A DNA stretch of 64,000 nucleotides from Bog-105 sp965277855 (GTDB lineage Bacteria; Acidobacteriota; Terriglobia; Bryobacterales; Bryobacteraceae). The position numbers and the translations under genes were made by a program. Position 1 is the stretch's first letter; the number at the start of each line of letters is the position of its first letter. The stretch is from assembly GCA_965277855.1 (NCBI GenBank), contig OZ255847.1:3720001-3784000 (forward strand), written 5' to 3'. Of this stretch, positions 1 through 7,895 are shown piece after piece. The notes under the pieces were generated by a model. The model saw nothing but the letters and a program-made list of their open reading frames with translations, was not told where the DNA came from and made no database searches.

Positions 1-1
1 C

Positions 2-1348
2 CTGCTTGTCGCCCTCCCGTATCCGGCCATGGCTTATTCCGTGCTGACCCACGAACAACTCGTCGACCTGGCCTGGAAAGATCTGATCGAGCCCGTCCTG
101 CTGGCTCGCTTTCCCGGCACCACGCGCGACCAGTTACTGCGTGCGCATTCTTACGCTTACGGCGGCTGCGCCATTCAGGACCTCGGCTACTATCCATTCG
201 GCAAACCTTTCTTCAGCGATCTGACGCACTACGTGCGGTCGGGCGACTTCATTACTAATCTGCTGCGCGATGCCCAGACGGTTGACGAATATGCCTTCGC
301 GCTCGGGGCACTCTCGCATTACATGGGAGACAACATCGGCCACAAGGACGCCATTAATCGCGCCGTTGCCCTGGCCTTTCCCAAGCTGGCGCAAAAATAC
401 GGCAACTCTGTGAGCTACGGGCAAGGTCCGCATCAGCATGTACGTGCGGAGTTTGCCTTCGACATCGGGCAGTTGAGCAAGCACCGTCTGGCTCCGGCGG
501 CTTACCTCGAACATGTCGGTCTGAGAGTCTCGCGTTCGCTGCTCGATCGCGCTATTGCCGAGACCTACGGCCTGGAGCGTGACGAAGTGCTGGGGCAGGC
601 GCGCCCCGCGATCCGCAGCTATCGGGCGGCTGTCCGGACGTTCCTGCCGCGCTTTGCCTATGCCGAAACTTCCATTCACCGCGACGAGTTTCCGCCCGAT
701 ACGCCGAACCCGGCTTTCCAGATTTACTCCGACCGTCTGGCGCGAGCTGAATTTGAAAAAACGTGGAATCCCTTTCGCCGGCGCGCCGGACTAAAGACAC
801 ATCTGGTCGCGTTTTTTGTCCGCATCGTTCCTAAGATCGGCGCCGCTTCCGATCTCGCGATCTGCATTCCTACGCCTGAAACCGAAGACCTTTACATACA
901 CAGCGTGAATCGCAGTGTGGACGCTTACCGGAATTTTCTGCAGCAGTTAAAAGCCGCGCCGGGCGGCGCTTTCACACTGGCAAACCGCGATCTTGACACC
1001 GGCGATCTCACGAAGCCCGGCGTTTATCCGCTGACCGACAAAACCTACGCCAAGCTGCTGCATCAGATCACCCGAAGTCACGCGCACGCTGCTCCAGTGG
1101 ATCTTAGAGACAATATCCTCGCTTACTACGCCGACCCTGCCGCCCCGAAAAACAAGCGAGTCCAAACGGATCTGGATGTGTTGCAGCGGGGCGACCAGAG
1201 AAGGCAGGCTAAATCCTACGCTACCTCTTTTCCAGTTCCTGGACCCGCCGCTCCAGCGCCCGCACCGTCTTCAGTAATTCCGGCAGCTTGGGATACACCG
1301 CGGACGCCCGCAGCCAGTCGTTCGCTTCAAACGCCGGATATCCGCTGA
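2..1348 (+). CDS. Secreted zinc-dependent phospholipase C family protein, 5' end cut by window
   Basis: The frame is open from base 2, where the residues read LLVALPYPAMA and then SVLTHEQ. This looks like the end of a signal peptide with an A-M-A cleavage site, so the true start lies left of the window and the ATG at 29 is internal. The family hydrolyses phospholipids or related phosphodiesters with a zinc site built from His and Asp residues. Candidate ligands are the His of LTHEQ, of HSYAYGG, of DLTHYV and of the pair LSHYMGDNIGHKDA (around residue 100). The last 42 codons, rich in Pro and Ala, lie antisense to the end of lpxD. They may be a spurious extension after loss of an earlier stop. 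The family call rests on the His-rich N-terminal half; the substrate is unknown and export is inferred. Confidence 0.7.
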   Translation: MLVALPYPAMAYSVLTHEQLVDLAWKDLIEPVLLARFPGTTRDQLLRAHSYAYGGCAIQDLGYYPFGKPFFSDLTHYVRSGDFITNLLRDAQTVDEYAFALGALSHYMGDNIGHKDAINRAVALAFPKLAQKYGNSVSYGQGPHQHVRAEFAFDIGQLSKHRLAPAAYLEHVGLRVSRSLLDRAIAETYGLERDEVLGQARPAIRSYRAAVRTFLPRFAYAETSIHRDEFPPDTPNPAFQIYSDRLARAEFEKTWNPFRRRAGLKTHLVAFFVRIVPKIGAASDLAICIPTPETEDLYIHSVNRSVDAYRNFLQQLKAAPGGAFTLANRDLDTGDLTKPGVYPLTDKTYAKLLHQITRSHAHAAPVDLRDNILAYYADPAAPKNKRVQTDLDVLQRGDQRRQAKSYATSFPVPGPAAPAPAPSSVIPAAWDTPRTPAASRSLQTPDIR

Positions 1349-2249
1349 CCACGGCGCCTTCCGCCACGTCGCGGTTCAATCCAGACTGCGCCCAGACGAT
1401 CGCGTTCTTGTGAATCGTGATATGACCGGCCGACCCGGTCTGCCCTGCCATAATCACGTTCTCTTCGAGCGTGGTACTGCCGGCCAGCCCGGTCTGCCCG
1501 CAGATGATGTTGTCTTCTCCCACTACGCAGGCGTGTCCGATCTGGCACAGGCTGTCGATTTTGGCTCCTCGTTTGACACGCGTCTCGCCGAGGGTGGCCC
1601 GGTCGATGGACGTCAACGTCTGCACTTCCACGTCGTCCTCGAGCACCGTCCGGCCGGACTGGACGATCTTGTGCTGCCTGCCATCGTTGCCGCGGGCGAA
1701 ACCGAAGCCGTCGCCACCGATGACTACGCCGTTGTGCAGCGTGACGCGATCGCCAATCAGCGAGAATTCGCGCACCGAGACATGGGAGTGCGCCGTGAAA
1801 TCGTCGCCGATCACGCAGCCTTCATAGATCACGGCATGGGGGTGCAGCACCGCGTTCGGTCCAATCACGGTGCCTGCTCCCACCACTGCATATGCCCCGA
1901 CCGATGCGTTGCGCCCCAGGGTGGCGTCGGGCGCGATCACCGCCGTTCGATGAACTCCCGGAGCGGGTTTAGGCGGTTGATAAAACAAGGCGAGCGCGCG
2001 CGCGAAATCGAAATACGGATTGCGCGAGACGAGCGTGGCAGCCAGGGTATCCTGCAACATCTCTGAAGCGATCACGGCGGCCGCTTGCGTGTTCTTTGCC
2101 TTCGGCGCATATTTCACGTTCGCCAGAAAGCTGATTTCGCGCGGACCGGCTTTTTCGAGGGTGGACACGCCTGTGATCGTGGCGTCGCCGTTTCCGCTCA
2201 GGGCGCATCCGAGTTGCTCTGCTATTTGCGCGAGAGTGAAGGAGGGCAT
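1221..2249 (-). CDS. lpxD: UDP-3-O-(3-hydroxyacyl)glucosamine N-acyltransferase LpxD
   Basis: LpxD adds the second, N-linked hydroxyacyl chain to the UDP-glucosamine lipid A precursor in the cytoplasm. The 342 residues have the expected order. An N-terminal uridine-binding domain comes first (about 1-100, with the FLANVKYAPKAK stretch). A left-handed beta helix of hexapeptide repeats follows (about 105-300, such as IGPNAVLHPHAVIYEG and the catalytic-region HNGVVIGGDGFGF). A short charged C-terminal helix ends in LERRVQELEKR. The length is normal for the family. It starts 13 bases after the stop of the upstream hydrolase gene on the same strand, so the three minus-strand genes 3617-1221 are probably one transcript. 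lpxA and fabZ, its usual partners, are not in the window. Confidence 0.95.
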   Translation of the reverse strand: MPSFTLAQIAEQLGCALSGNGDATITGVSTLEKAGPREISFLANVKYAPKAKNTQAAAVIASEMLQDTLAATLVSRNPYFDFARALALFYQPPKPAPGVHRTAVIAPDATLGRNASVGAYAVVGAGTVIGPNAVLHPHAVIYEGCVIGDDFTAHSHVSVREFSLIGDRVTLHNGVVIGGDGFGFARGNDGRQHKIVQSGRTVLEDDVEVQTLTSIDRATLGETRVKRGAKIDSLCQIGHACVVGEDNIICGQTGLAGSTTLEENVIMAGQTGSAGHITIHKNAIVWAQSGLNRDVAEGAVVSGYPAFEANDWLRASAVYPKLPELLKTVRALERRVQELEKR

Positions 2250-2262
2250 AACAACCTGACAG

Positions 2263-3096
2263 CTAGGGTTCGGCTACGACGGGATTGCGCAGTTCGCCCA
2301 CGCGCTCGATCGTTACGACTGTCTCATCGCCCGGCTGGAGATAAACGGGCGGCTTGCGGCTGAATCCAACCCCGGCCGGAGTGCCCGTCGAAACAATGTC
2401 GCCCGGTTCCAGGGTGAACACACTGGAAAGAAACGCAATCAGTTCCGGAATCTTGAAAATCAATTCGCTAGTGTTCGAATCCTGCATAGTCCGGCCGTTC
2501 AACGTGAGCTGAATTTTGAGATTGTGCGGATCCGGTACTTCATCGGCGGTGACGATGCACGGACCCATCGGTGCAAAGGTATCGAAGGTTTTGCCCATCA
2601 GCCACTGGCTGGTGGCTTTCTGGTAATCGCGCGCCGAAATATCGTTGACGATCGTGTATCCGAACACGTGGTCCGCCCACTTTTCGGCCTGGATATGCCG
2701 TCCGCCGCGCCCAATTACAAACGCCAGTTCGGCCTCGTAGTCGGGTTGTTGAGAGACTTTGGGCAGCACGATGTTGTCACCAGGCCCGATCACCGAGGTG
2801 GCAAATTTATTGAAGATGGTGGGAACCTTGGGGAGCTCCGCACCAGTCTCTTTGGCATGGTCGAGATAGTTCAATCCTACGCAAATCAGTTTGCGCGGCG
2901 TCGGGATGGGCGCCAGGAGTTTCACACCGGAAAGTGGATGGCTAAGCCCGTCTGGTTTCAGCATTTCAAAATGCTCGATGGCATTCAGCACGCTTGAAAA
3001 ACCAGCCCCCGCGAGATCAATGACATTGTCACCATCCAGCAGCCCGGCGCGTACTTGGCCACCGGATTCAAAAGAAACTAGGCGCATGCTTGTCAT
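2263..3096 (-). CDS. Fumarylacetoacetate hydrolase family protein
   Basis: A 277-residue member of the FAH superfamily, which cleaves or isomerises beta-keto acids with a divalent metal, often in breakdown of aromatic compounds. The small N-terminal domain (MRLVSFESGG onward) is followed by the catalytic fold, with the family motif GLNYLDHAKE, the metal-ligand segment PDYEAELAFVIG and the C-terminal GDIVSTGTPAGVG. The start could be residue 1 or the Met at residue 4 (position 3087), which fits the usual MRLVSF beginning of the family better. It sits between the flavin-fold protein upstream and lpxD downstream, with short gaps. That position says nothing about its substrate, which cannot be named from sequence alone. 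Confidence 0.88.
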   Translation of the reverse strand: MTSMRLVSFESGGQVRAGLLDGDNVIDLAGAGFSSVLNAIEHFEMLKPDGLSHPLSGVKLLAPIPTPRKLICVGLNYLDHAKETGAELPKVPTIFNKFATSVIGPGDNIVLPKVSQQPDYEAELAFVIGRGGRHIQAEKWADHVFGYTIVNDISARDYQKATSQWLMGKTFDTFAPMGPCIVTADEVPDPHNLKIQLTLNGRTMQDSNTSELIFKIPELIAFLSSVFTLEPGDIVSTGTPAGVGFSRKPPVYLQPGDETVVTIERVGELRNPVVAEP

Positions 3097-3122
3097 CTTA
3101 AGCTGCGCCTGGTTTTCTGAGC

Positions 3123-3617
3123 TTATTTGACGGCTACTTTGGCGTGATCGCCGAGCTTATGAACATCTTTCGCGAGCAACGCTTTGGCAAAGTTGAAGGC
3201 GCGGCCGATGCCGGTAGGCGCGGAATCCCAGTACTCCGCCTTTTCGACCGATACTTTCATGAGGGCGATCTCGGGGTCTTCCAGACCTTCCGGGAAGAAG
3301 AGCTTGTACGGCGCTTTCCAGAGTTCCTGCATCTTGGCTTTGTCACGCACCAATATCGCCTTGCCGGAGGCCGAGATGAATTTGTTTTTCTCCGAATCCG
3401 CAAAGCTCACGTTGACCTGACGGTGCTGCTCCGCTTCTTCGACTTTCGGGGCATGCGCTTTGGTGAAGAACCAGAGATCGCCATCGAACTCTACCTCCTG
3501 GGTCGTCATGGGGCGACTGTGCAGCGAACCGTCGTCTTCCATGGTGGTGAGCATGGCAAAGTGGATACCCTTCATGAGTTCGGCGAGCTTTTTTATTTCT
3601 TCTGTTTGTTCAACCAA
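3123..3617 (-). CDS. Pyridoxamine 5'-phosphate oxidase-fold (general stress protein 26-like) protein
   Basis: A 164-residue flavin-binding split-barrel protein. The segments HFAMLTTMEDDGSLHSRPM, DLWFFTKAHAPKV and VNVSFADSEKNKFISASG are typical of the general stress protein 26 group, which binds FMN or FAD in a dimer. The product is too short and divergent to be the true PdxH enzyme of vitamin B6 synthesis, so a stress-related flavin reductase or binding role is more likely. It starts at a TTG codon preceded by GGAG at a good distance. It is the first gene of the minus-strand set that continues into the FAH-type hydrolase and lpxD. Confidence 0.85.
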   Translation of the reverse strand: MVEQTEEIKKLAELMKGIHFAMLTTMEDDGSLHSRPMTTQEVEFDGDLWFFTKAHAPKVEEAEQHRQVNVSFADSEKNKFISASGKAILVRDKAKMQELWKAPYKLFFPEGLEDPEIALMKVSVEKAEYWDSAPTGIGRAFNFAKALLAKDVHKLGDHAKVAVK

Positions 3618-3703
3618 GGATTGTTCTCCAGTGAGTGGGACTAGTCTGTCGTGCTAACCGTTTCTCACTCTGCGCGTTTAAAGAGCGACAGGAGGAGACT
3701 TAG

Positions 3704-4039
3704 ATGAGCAAATGGCAAAAATTGCTGATTTGCGCGGCACTGGCACCGCTTCTTTTAGCCGGAGAGCAATCGCTCGCACCGCCCGATCTGGGCCAGCTTT
3801 CGCGAAAACAGTTTGAGGACCGCCTGTCGAAAGCCTTGGCCGCTTCGCCGCAGTTGCTGCCGTCTGCTCCGGTTGCGCGCTTGTCGCAAGGGGAGGACGG
3901 CTGCGCCATTCCGCTGCTCGAAGGACGCGTTTCGCCGACGCGACGACTGCAGCGTGAAACCCTGCCGGCCGGTTCGGGCAACATTGACCATATGCCCATC
4001 CTGGTTGGGCGCGTTTGCCGGGACTGGTTGAAGAAATAG
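3704..4039 (+). CDS. Small secreted protein of unknown function
   Basis: A 111-residue protein with a clear signal peptide (MSKWQKLLICAALAPLLLAG). The start is strongly supported by AGGAGGAG seven bases before the ATG. The mature part has two Cys residues (in EDGCAIPL and GRVCRDWL) that could form a disulfide, and a Pro/Leu-rich body without a known domain. It is transcribed divergently from the flavin-fold gene and stands alone. I do not recognise the family. Confidence 0.7.
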   Translation: MSKWQKLLICAALAPLLLAGEQSLAPPDLGQLSRKQFEDRLSKALAASPQLLPSAPVARLSQGEDGCAIPLLEGRVSPTRRLQRETLPAGSGNIDHMPILVGRVCRDWLKK

Positions 4040-4109
4040 TCTGGGCGTATTTCTCACGGGCCTCTAAGGCAGGCTCTCCAAAAAAGTCCAGGGGTATTCT
4101 GGGATTTTC

Positions 4110-4171
4110 GCGGTCACCCCGGAGCAGAGCATAACTACGGTGACAGGCGAAAACGCCTGTTCCACAAGAGG
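4110..4171. repeat. REP-like dispersed repeat, copy 1
   Basis: This 62-base stretch recurs with few changes at 9822-9883. The last 33 bases are identical in the two copies. They contain a perfect palindrome with arms ACAGGCG and CGCCTGT around the loop AAAA. A GGTCACC/GGTGAC pair lies just before it. Both copies are intergenic and follow a gene end. No long T tract follows the stem, so it is not a typical intrinsic terminator. Confidence 0.8.
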
Positions 4172-4176
4172 CGCAA

Positions 4177-5022
4177 CTACGGTGTGCGGGTGCGGGCAAT
4201 TTCGGGCGCTTCTTCGACGGGATGCGAGAGCACGCTCTCGGGCTCCAGATAGTAGCGTGTTAAGCCTTCTTTGAGAATGTCGAGCGCTGTCTCGGGCGTA
4301 TCCGCGAAACGGAATAAGCTCAGATCCGATTCCGAAATCATCCCGTGTTTCACGAGCGCTTTGAAGTTGATCACTTCGTTCCAGAACTCGGAGCCGTAGA
4401 GCACAATCAGAATCTTGCTTTCGAGTTTTTTGGTTTGCGCGAGGGTGAGGATTTCTGAAAGCTCGTCGAGGGTGCCGAATCCGCCCGGAAAAACCACCAA
4501 GGCCTTTGCCAGGTAGGCAAACCAGAATTTGCGCATGAAGAAGTAGTGGAACTCGAAAGAGAGTTCCGGCGTAATGAACGGGTTGGGCTGCTGTTCAAAG
4601 GGCAGTCCGATGTTAAGGCCGATGCTTTTGCCGCCGGCTTCGGTGGCGCCGCGATTGGCCGCTTCCATGATGCCGGGGCCGCCGCCTGAACAGACGACAA
4701 AACGGCGCAGGGCGTGCGAGTGTCCGTCGCTGGCAGACACTCCAGCAGCCCATTCGGTTGTTAGGCGTGCCAGCGTGCGCGCCTCCTGGTAGTAACGGCT
4801 TAACAGGCCTTCTTCCTGAATCCGAGCGGATCCGAAAAAGACGATAGTGTCGTGAATTTTCTCTTCCTGAAAGTGAGCCAACGGCCACAAATACTCGGAC
4901 AGAATACGCAATGGCCGCGAGTCCTGGCTTTGTAGAAAAGCCTCCTCGCGATAGGCCACCGGACGGCGCTGTCCAAGCTCATCGGGGAGCGAGAGGGAAG
5001 TGCGATTTTCGATTGCCGGCAA
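4177..5022 (-). CDS. LOG family Rossmann-fold protein (nucleoside monophosphate phosphoribohydrolase type)
   Basis: A 281-residue member of the LOG/lysine decarboxylase-like family. Characterised members release the base from a nucleoside 5'-monophosphate (cytokinin activation in plants, AMP or purine nucleotide hydrolysis in bacteria). The two diagnostic motifs are present: CSGGGPGIMEAANRGA and FPGGFGTLDELSE. The protein carries about 60 extra residues at the N terminus and a 30-residue tail compared with the short plant-type members, as in many bacterial TIGR00730 proteins. Translation starts at a TTG with no clear ribosome-binding site. Repeat copy 1 lies just past its stop codon. Biological substrate not known. 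Confidence 0.88.
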   Translation of the reverse strand: MPAIENRTSLSLPDELGQRRPVAYREEAFLQSQDSRPLRILSEYLWPLAHFQEEKIHDTIVFFGSARIQEEGLLSRYYQEARTLARLTTEWAAGVSASDGHSHALRRFVVCSGGGPGIMEAANRGATEAGGKSIGLNIGLPFEQQPNPFITPELSFEFHYFFMRKFWFAYLAKALVVFPGGFGTLDELSEILTLAQTKKLESKILIVLYGSEFWNEVINFKALVKHGMISESDLSLFRFADTPETALDILKEGLTRYYLEPESVLSHPVEEAPEIARTRTP

Positions 5023-5118
5023 ACTTCGATTGTCGCACCGTTGCGGGCGGCAGTTCCCGTTATGGTTTGGCGGGCGGAGTCAACTGTTGTACTCTTGTGG
5101 GCTATACGCTATTGGAGT

Positions 5119-5463
5119 ATGCTGAGTTATCAGAAGCTGGCGACGGTGGTCAGCACAGACAGATTCAACGCGGACGCGGATGATTTGCTGACAGCGGACG
5201 AGCGGGCCAACCTCGAATTCTCGCTTGCGCTTTTCCCGGAAGCGCATCCGGCAATACCAGGATTGAACGGCGTGCGGAAGGCACGCTGGGCAAGGGCGGG
5301 CACAGGAAAGCGGGGAGGCCTTCGCGTCGTCTACTTTTACGCGATTAACGCCGAGGTCGTGCTGCTTCTAAGCATCTATTCGAAAAACGAACGAAAGGAC
5401 CTGACCAGTGAACAAAAGAAAGGCATCAACAAATTCGTCGAAGCGTACAAAAGAAGCTTCTAA
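5119..5463 (+). CDS. HigB/RelE-type toxin of a type II toxin-antitoxin pair
   Basis: This is a 114-residue basic protein with the RelE/ParE fold pattern: a helical N terminus, then GVRKARWARAGTGKRGGLRVVYFYAI and LLLSIYSKNERKDL. RelE-like toxins of this shape cut mRNA on the ribosome. The start at 5119 gives a normal family length. An in-frame ATG at 5041 would add 26 residues and looks less likely. The 3' end overlaps the antitoxin gene by 56 bases, so the two are translated together. Toxin-first order matches higBA-type loci. Confidence 0.82.
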   Translation: MLSYQKLATVVSTDRFNADADDLLTADERANLEFSLALFPEAHPAIPGLNGVRKARWARAGTGKRGGLRVVYFYAINAEVVLLLSIYSKNERKDLTSEQKKGINKFVEAYKRSF

Positions 5464-5758
5464 GCGATCGCTCGCCGACGATCTCATCCAGGGCTTTAAA
5501 GAGGCCATCGCGCACAATCGGGGCGAGATCAAACTGCGCACCCGGAAGGTTTTCATCTTCAACGATATCGACGTAAAGACCATTCGCGAGCAGACGGGCT
5601 TGTCACAAGCCGACTTCGCCTTTCAATATGGATTCAATCCACGTACCCTGCAGAAATGGGAGCAGGGCCGGGCGAAGCCAGAGACCGCGGTGCTTGCTTA
5701 CCTTAAGGTTATCGCTAAAAATCCGGAAGGCGTCCAGGCCGCGTTGAACGAGGCTTAG
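5408..5758 (+). CDS. HigA-type XRE-family antitoxin
   Basis: A 116-residue DNA-binding antitoxin. After a Lys/Ser-rich N-terminal tail it has a helix-turn-helix of the XRE type (IREQTGLSQADFAFQYGFNPRTLQKWEQGRAKP, in two halves around residues 60-92). The partner toxin gene is directly upstream and overlaps by 56 bases. By analogy with HigA it should neutralise the toxin and repress the shared promoter. Upstream, TACGCT/TATACG-like bases before the toxin start could carry that promoter, but no clear operator is visible. Confidence 0.85.
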   Translation: MNKRKASTNSSKRTKEASKRSLADDLIQGFKEAIAHNRGEIKLRTRKVFIFNDIDVKTIREQTGLSQADFAFQYGFNPRTLQKWEQGRAKPETAVLAYLKVIAKNPEGVQAALNEA

Positions 5759-5821
5759 GGGTTTAGCCTTTCGTAAGGGGCGCGAAGGCGCTTTCGGGCT
5801 GCGATTGCTAAAATTCGGGCA

Positions 5822-7609
5822 ATGGCTGGACGCACTGTCTTTACAGTCCTCGAAGAGACCGCGAAGCAATATGGCGACGCCATTGCCATGTACCAGCCAA
5901 CCGGCAGCAAAGCGGGTAGCGGCTATCGTACCTATTCCTGGAACGAATGGCTGCGGAGTTCGCGCGAGATCGCGATCGGGTTGCAGTCGCTCGGTTTGAA
6001 GAAGGGCGAAATCGTCTGCGTGTTATCGGAAACACGCGCCGAGTTTTACTTGGTCGATATCGGCATCATGGGCGCTGGGGGAGTTTCGGCGGCGCTCTAC
6101 ACGGCTTACCCGATGCCCGATCTCGCGAAAAATATAAAAGCCGCGACACCGCGCTTCATCTTTCTAGAAAATCTGAAAACGCGGGACGCTTTGAAAGCTG
6201 CTGTTGAGAGTAGCGAGGGAGCGGTCTGGCCCGAGCACGAAATTCTCATCACGGGCGAAGCGCCTGGCGTTCTGACGCTTGAGTCCCTAAGAGTGCGTGG
6301 CCAGGAAATTCTGCAGCGTAATCCCGAAGCGTTCACTAAGCTGTCTGGGGACGTGTCTCCTGAAGACGGGGCGATCCTTTATCTGACGTCGGGGGCCACC
6401 GGCGAGCCGAAGATGGGGCTGACCACTCATGCCGCCATTCTGGCCAATATCGATATGGGCCCGCAGGTGTTGCCCATCGGCCCGAGCGATTCCACGGTTG
6501 TCTTTCTGCCGTCGGCGCATATCGCACAGCGCATTGTGCTGGAACTATTTCCGATGCGCATGGGGACACCGATCTGGTTTTCGGAGAGCCTCAGCCGCCT
6601 GCCGAACGAACTTCGCTCAATCCGGCCTACTGTTTTTCTTGCTCCTCCGCGAGTGTGGGAACGGATGTACTCGACGATTCTGACGGAAATCAAAAAGCGG
6701 CCGGCGGTTGCTCGCAAGATCTTTCATGGAGCGCTCGGTTTAGGTCTGGAAGCAGCCAAATATAGGAACGAAGGCAAACCATTACCACTCTGGCTATCGC
6801 GCGCGCTGAAGCTGGCAGACAAGCTGGCTTTTAGCAAGATCCGCGAACGGCTGGGTGGCCGGATTCGGGTGGCTGTGTCAGGGGCGGCTCCGCTGGGCAA
6901 AGACCTGGCTGAATTTTACGCGGCCATCGGCATGCCGCTGATCGAAGGGTACGGTTTGACCGAAGCGGGCATTCTCGTGTTCAATCCCATTGACTGGCCC
7001 AGGGCGGGTAGTATAGGCAAGCTGCTGCCGGGGGTGGAAGCTCGTCTGGCGGAAGACGGCGAATTGCAGATACGAACGGCGTGCTTGTTCGAAGGGTATT
7101 ACCGGGACGATGAGGCTACCCAGTCGGTGATGAGCCCGGGAGGGTGGTTTTCGACCGGCGATATTGCCGAAGTCGACAAAGACGGCTATTGGTACATCAC
7201 GGGGCGCAAGAAAGAGCTGATTGTATCGTCGAACGGCAAGAAGATTTACCCGGCGCGCATTGAGAATTTGTTCAAGGTCGAGCCGCTGGTCAACCAAGTA
7301 TTGATCGTGGGCGACAAGCGGCCCTATATGACCGCCTTGGTGACGGTAAACCAGGCTGAGGTGCCCGTAAATGGGTCGCAAACGGGCGGGGACGATACCG
7401 TCACCAAGGCGGTACAAGCCGCTGTAACGCGTGTGAATAAGCAGCTGGCCGACTTTGAGCGGATTCGGCGGTTTAAAGTGCTAGACCGGGATTTTTCGAT
7501 CGAGCAGGGTGAACTGACACCAACAATGAAGATTCGGCGGGCTCGTGTACTGGAGAATCATCAGGAACTCGTAAGCCAACTCTACTTAGGGCGAGAAGAC
7601 TCTCAGTGA
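5822..7609 (+). CDS. AMP-dependent synthetase, long-chain fatty acid-CoA ligase type
   Basis: The 595-residue enzyme activates a carboxylic acid as acyl-AMP and transfers it to coenzyme A. Its length and layout match the long-chain FadD15/FAA group. Motifs: the phosphate-binding loop LYLTSGATGEPKMG (about 189-202), the aromatic motif EGYGLTEAG, the hinge region TGDIAEVDKDGYWYITGR and the C-terminal catalytic Lys region SNGKKIYPARIENLF. The loop has Ala where Thr is usual (SGATG for SGTTG), and the adenine motif reads YGLTEAG where YGLTETS or similar is common. The convergent small gene at 7473-7805 overlaps its last 137 bases. Substrate chain length cannot be read from the sequence. Confidence 0.9.
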   Translation: MAGRTVFTVLEETAKQYGDAIAMYQPTGSKAGSGYRTYSWNEWLRSSREIAIGLQSLGLKKGEIVCVLSETRAEFYLVDIGIMGAGGVSAALYTAYPMPDLAKNIKAATPRFIFLENLKTRDALKAAVESSEGAVWPEHEILITGEAPGVLTLESLRVRGQEILQRNPEAFTKLSGDVSPEDGAILYLTSGATGEPKMGLTTHAAILANIDMGPQVLPIGPSDSTVVFLPSAHIAQRIVLELFPMRMGTPIWFSESLSRLPNELRSIRPTVFLAPPRVWERMYSTILTEIKKRPAVARKIFHGALGLGLEAAKYRNEGKPLPLWLSRALKLADKLAFSKIRERLGGRIRVAVSGAAPLGKDLAEFYAAIGMPLIEGYGLTEAGILVFNPIDWPRAGSIGKLLPGVEARLAEDGELQIRTACLFEGYYRDDEATQSVMSPGGWFSTGDIAEVDKDGYWYITGRKKELIVSSNGKKIYPARIENLFKVEPLVNQVLIVGDKRPYMTALVTVNQAEVPVNGSQTGGDDTVTKAVQAAVTRVNKQLADFERIRRFKVLDRDFSIEQGELTPTMKIRRARVLENHQELVSQLYLGREDSQ

Positions 7610-7805
7610 ACATGACATCCGCGGGCAGCGGGTTGGCGGGAGGCGTGATCTCGAGAGACATAGGCTGATTTACTGAGATCGTGGCGGCTGAAGATTCTTC
7701 AAGCTCTTGGAAAAACTGATTCACGCTTACGTGAGTTTCCCGCAAACGAACCACGATGGCAACGGAGATTACACTGAAAATCGCGGCGATAAGGGCGTAG
7801 TGCAT
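7473..7805 (-). CDS. Small single-pass membrane protein, hypothetical
   Basis: A possible 110-residue protein with one N-terminal transmembrane segment (MHYALIAAIFSVISVAIVV) and a polar, Ser/Pro-rich remainder. A perfect AGGAGG sits six bases before the ATG, which argues for real translation. The last 45 codons run antisense to the end of the acyl-CoA synthetase gene, so the C-terminal part may be less constrained. No family is recognised. A spurious ORF is possible but the ribosome-binding site makes that less likely. Confidence 0.5.
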   Translation of the reverse strand: MHYALIAAIFSVISVAIVVRLRETHVSVNQFFQELEESSAATISVNQPMSLEITPPANPLPADVMFTESLLALSRVGLRVPDDSPVHEPAESSLLVSVHPARSKNPGLAL

Positions 7806-7895
7806 ACCTGGCCTCCTCTGTTAGAGCGAACTTGGGTGATTTTGGGCGCTGCTAAAGTGTGGAGAAACCCGGTTCCGTTTCTCAACGAATAATCT

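Noticed and set aside
1410..2066. A 218-codon plus-strand frame with many His and Arg
   Set aside because: It lies antisense within lpxD and reads as a composition shadow with no recognisable domain.
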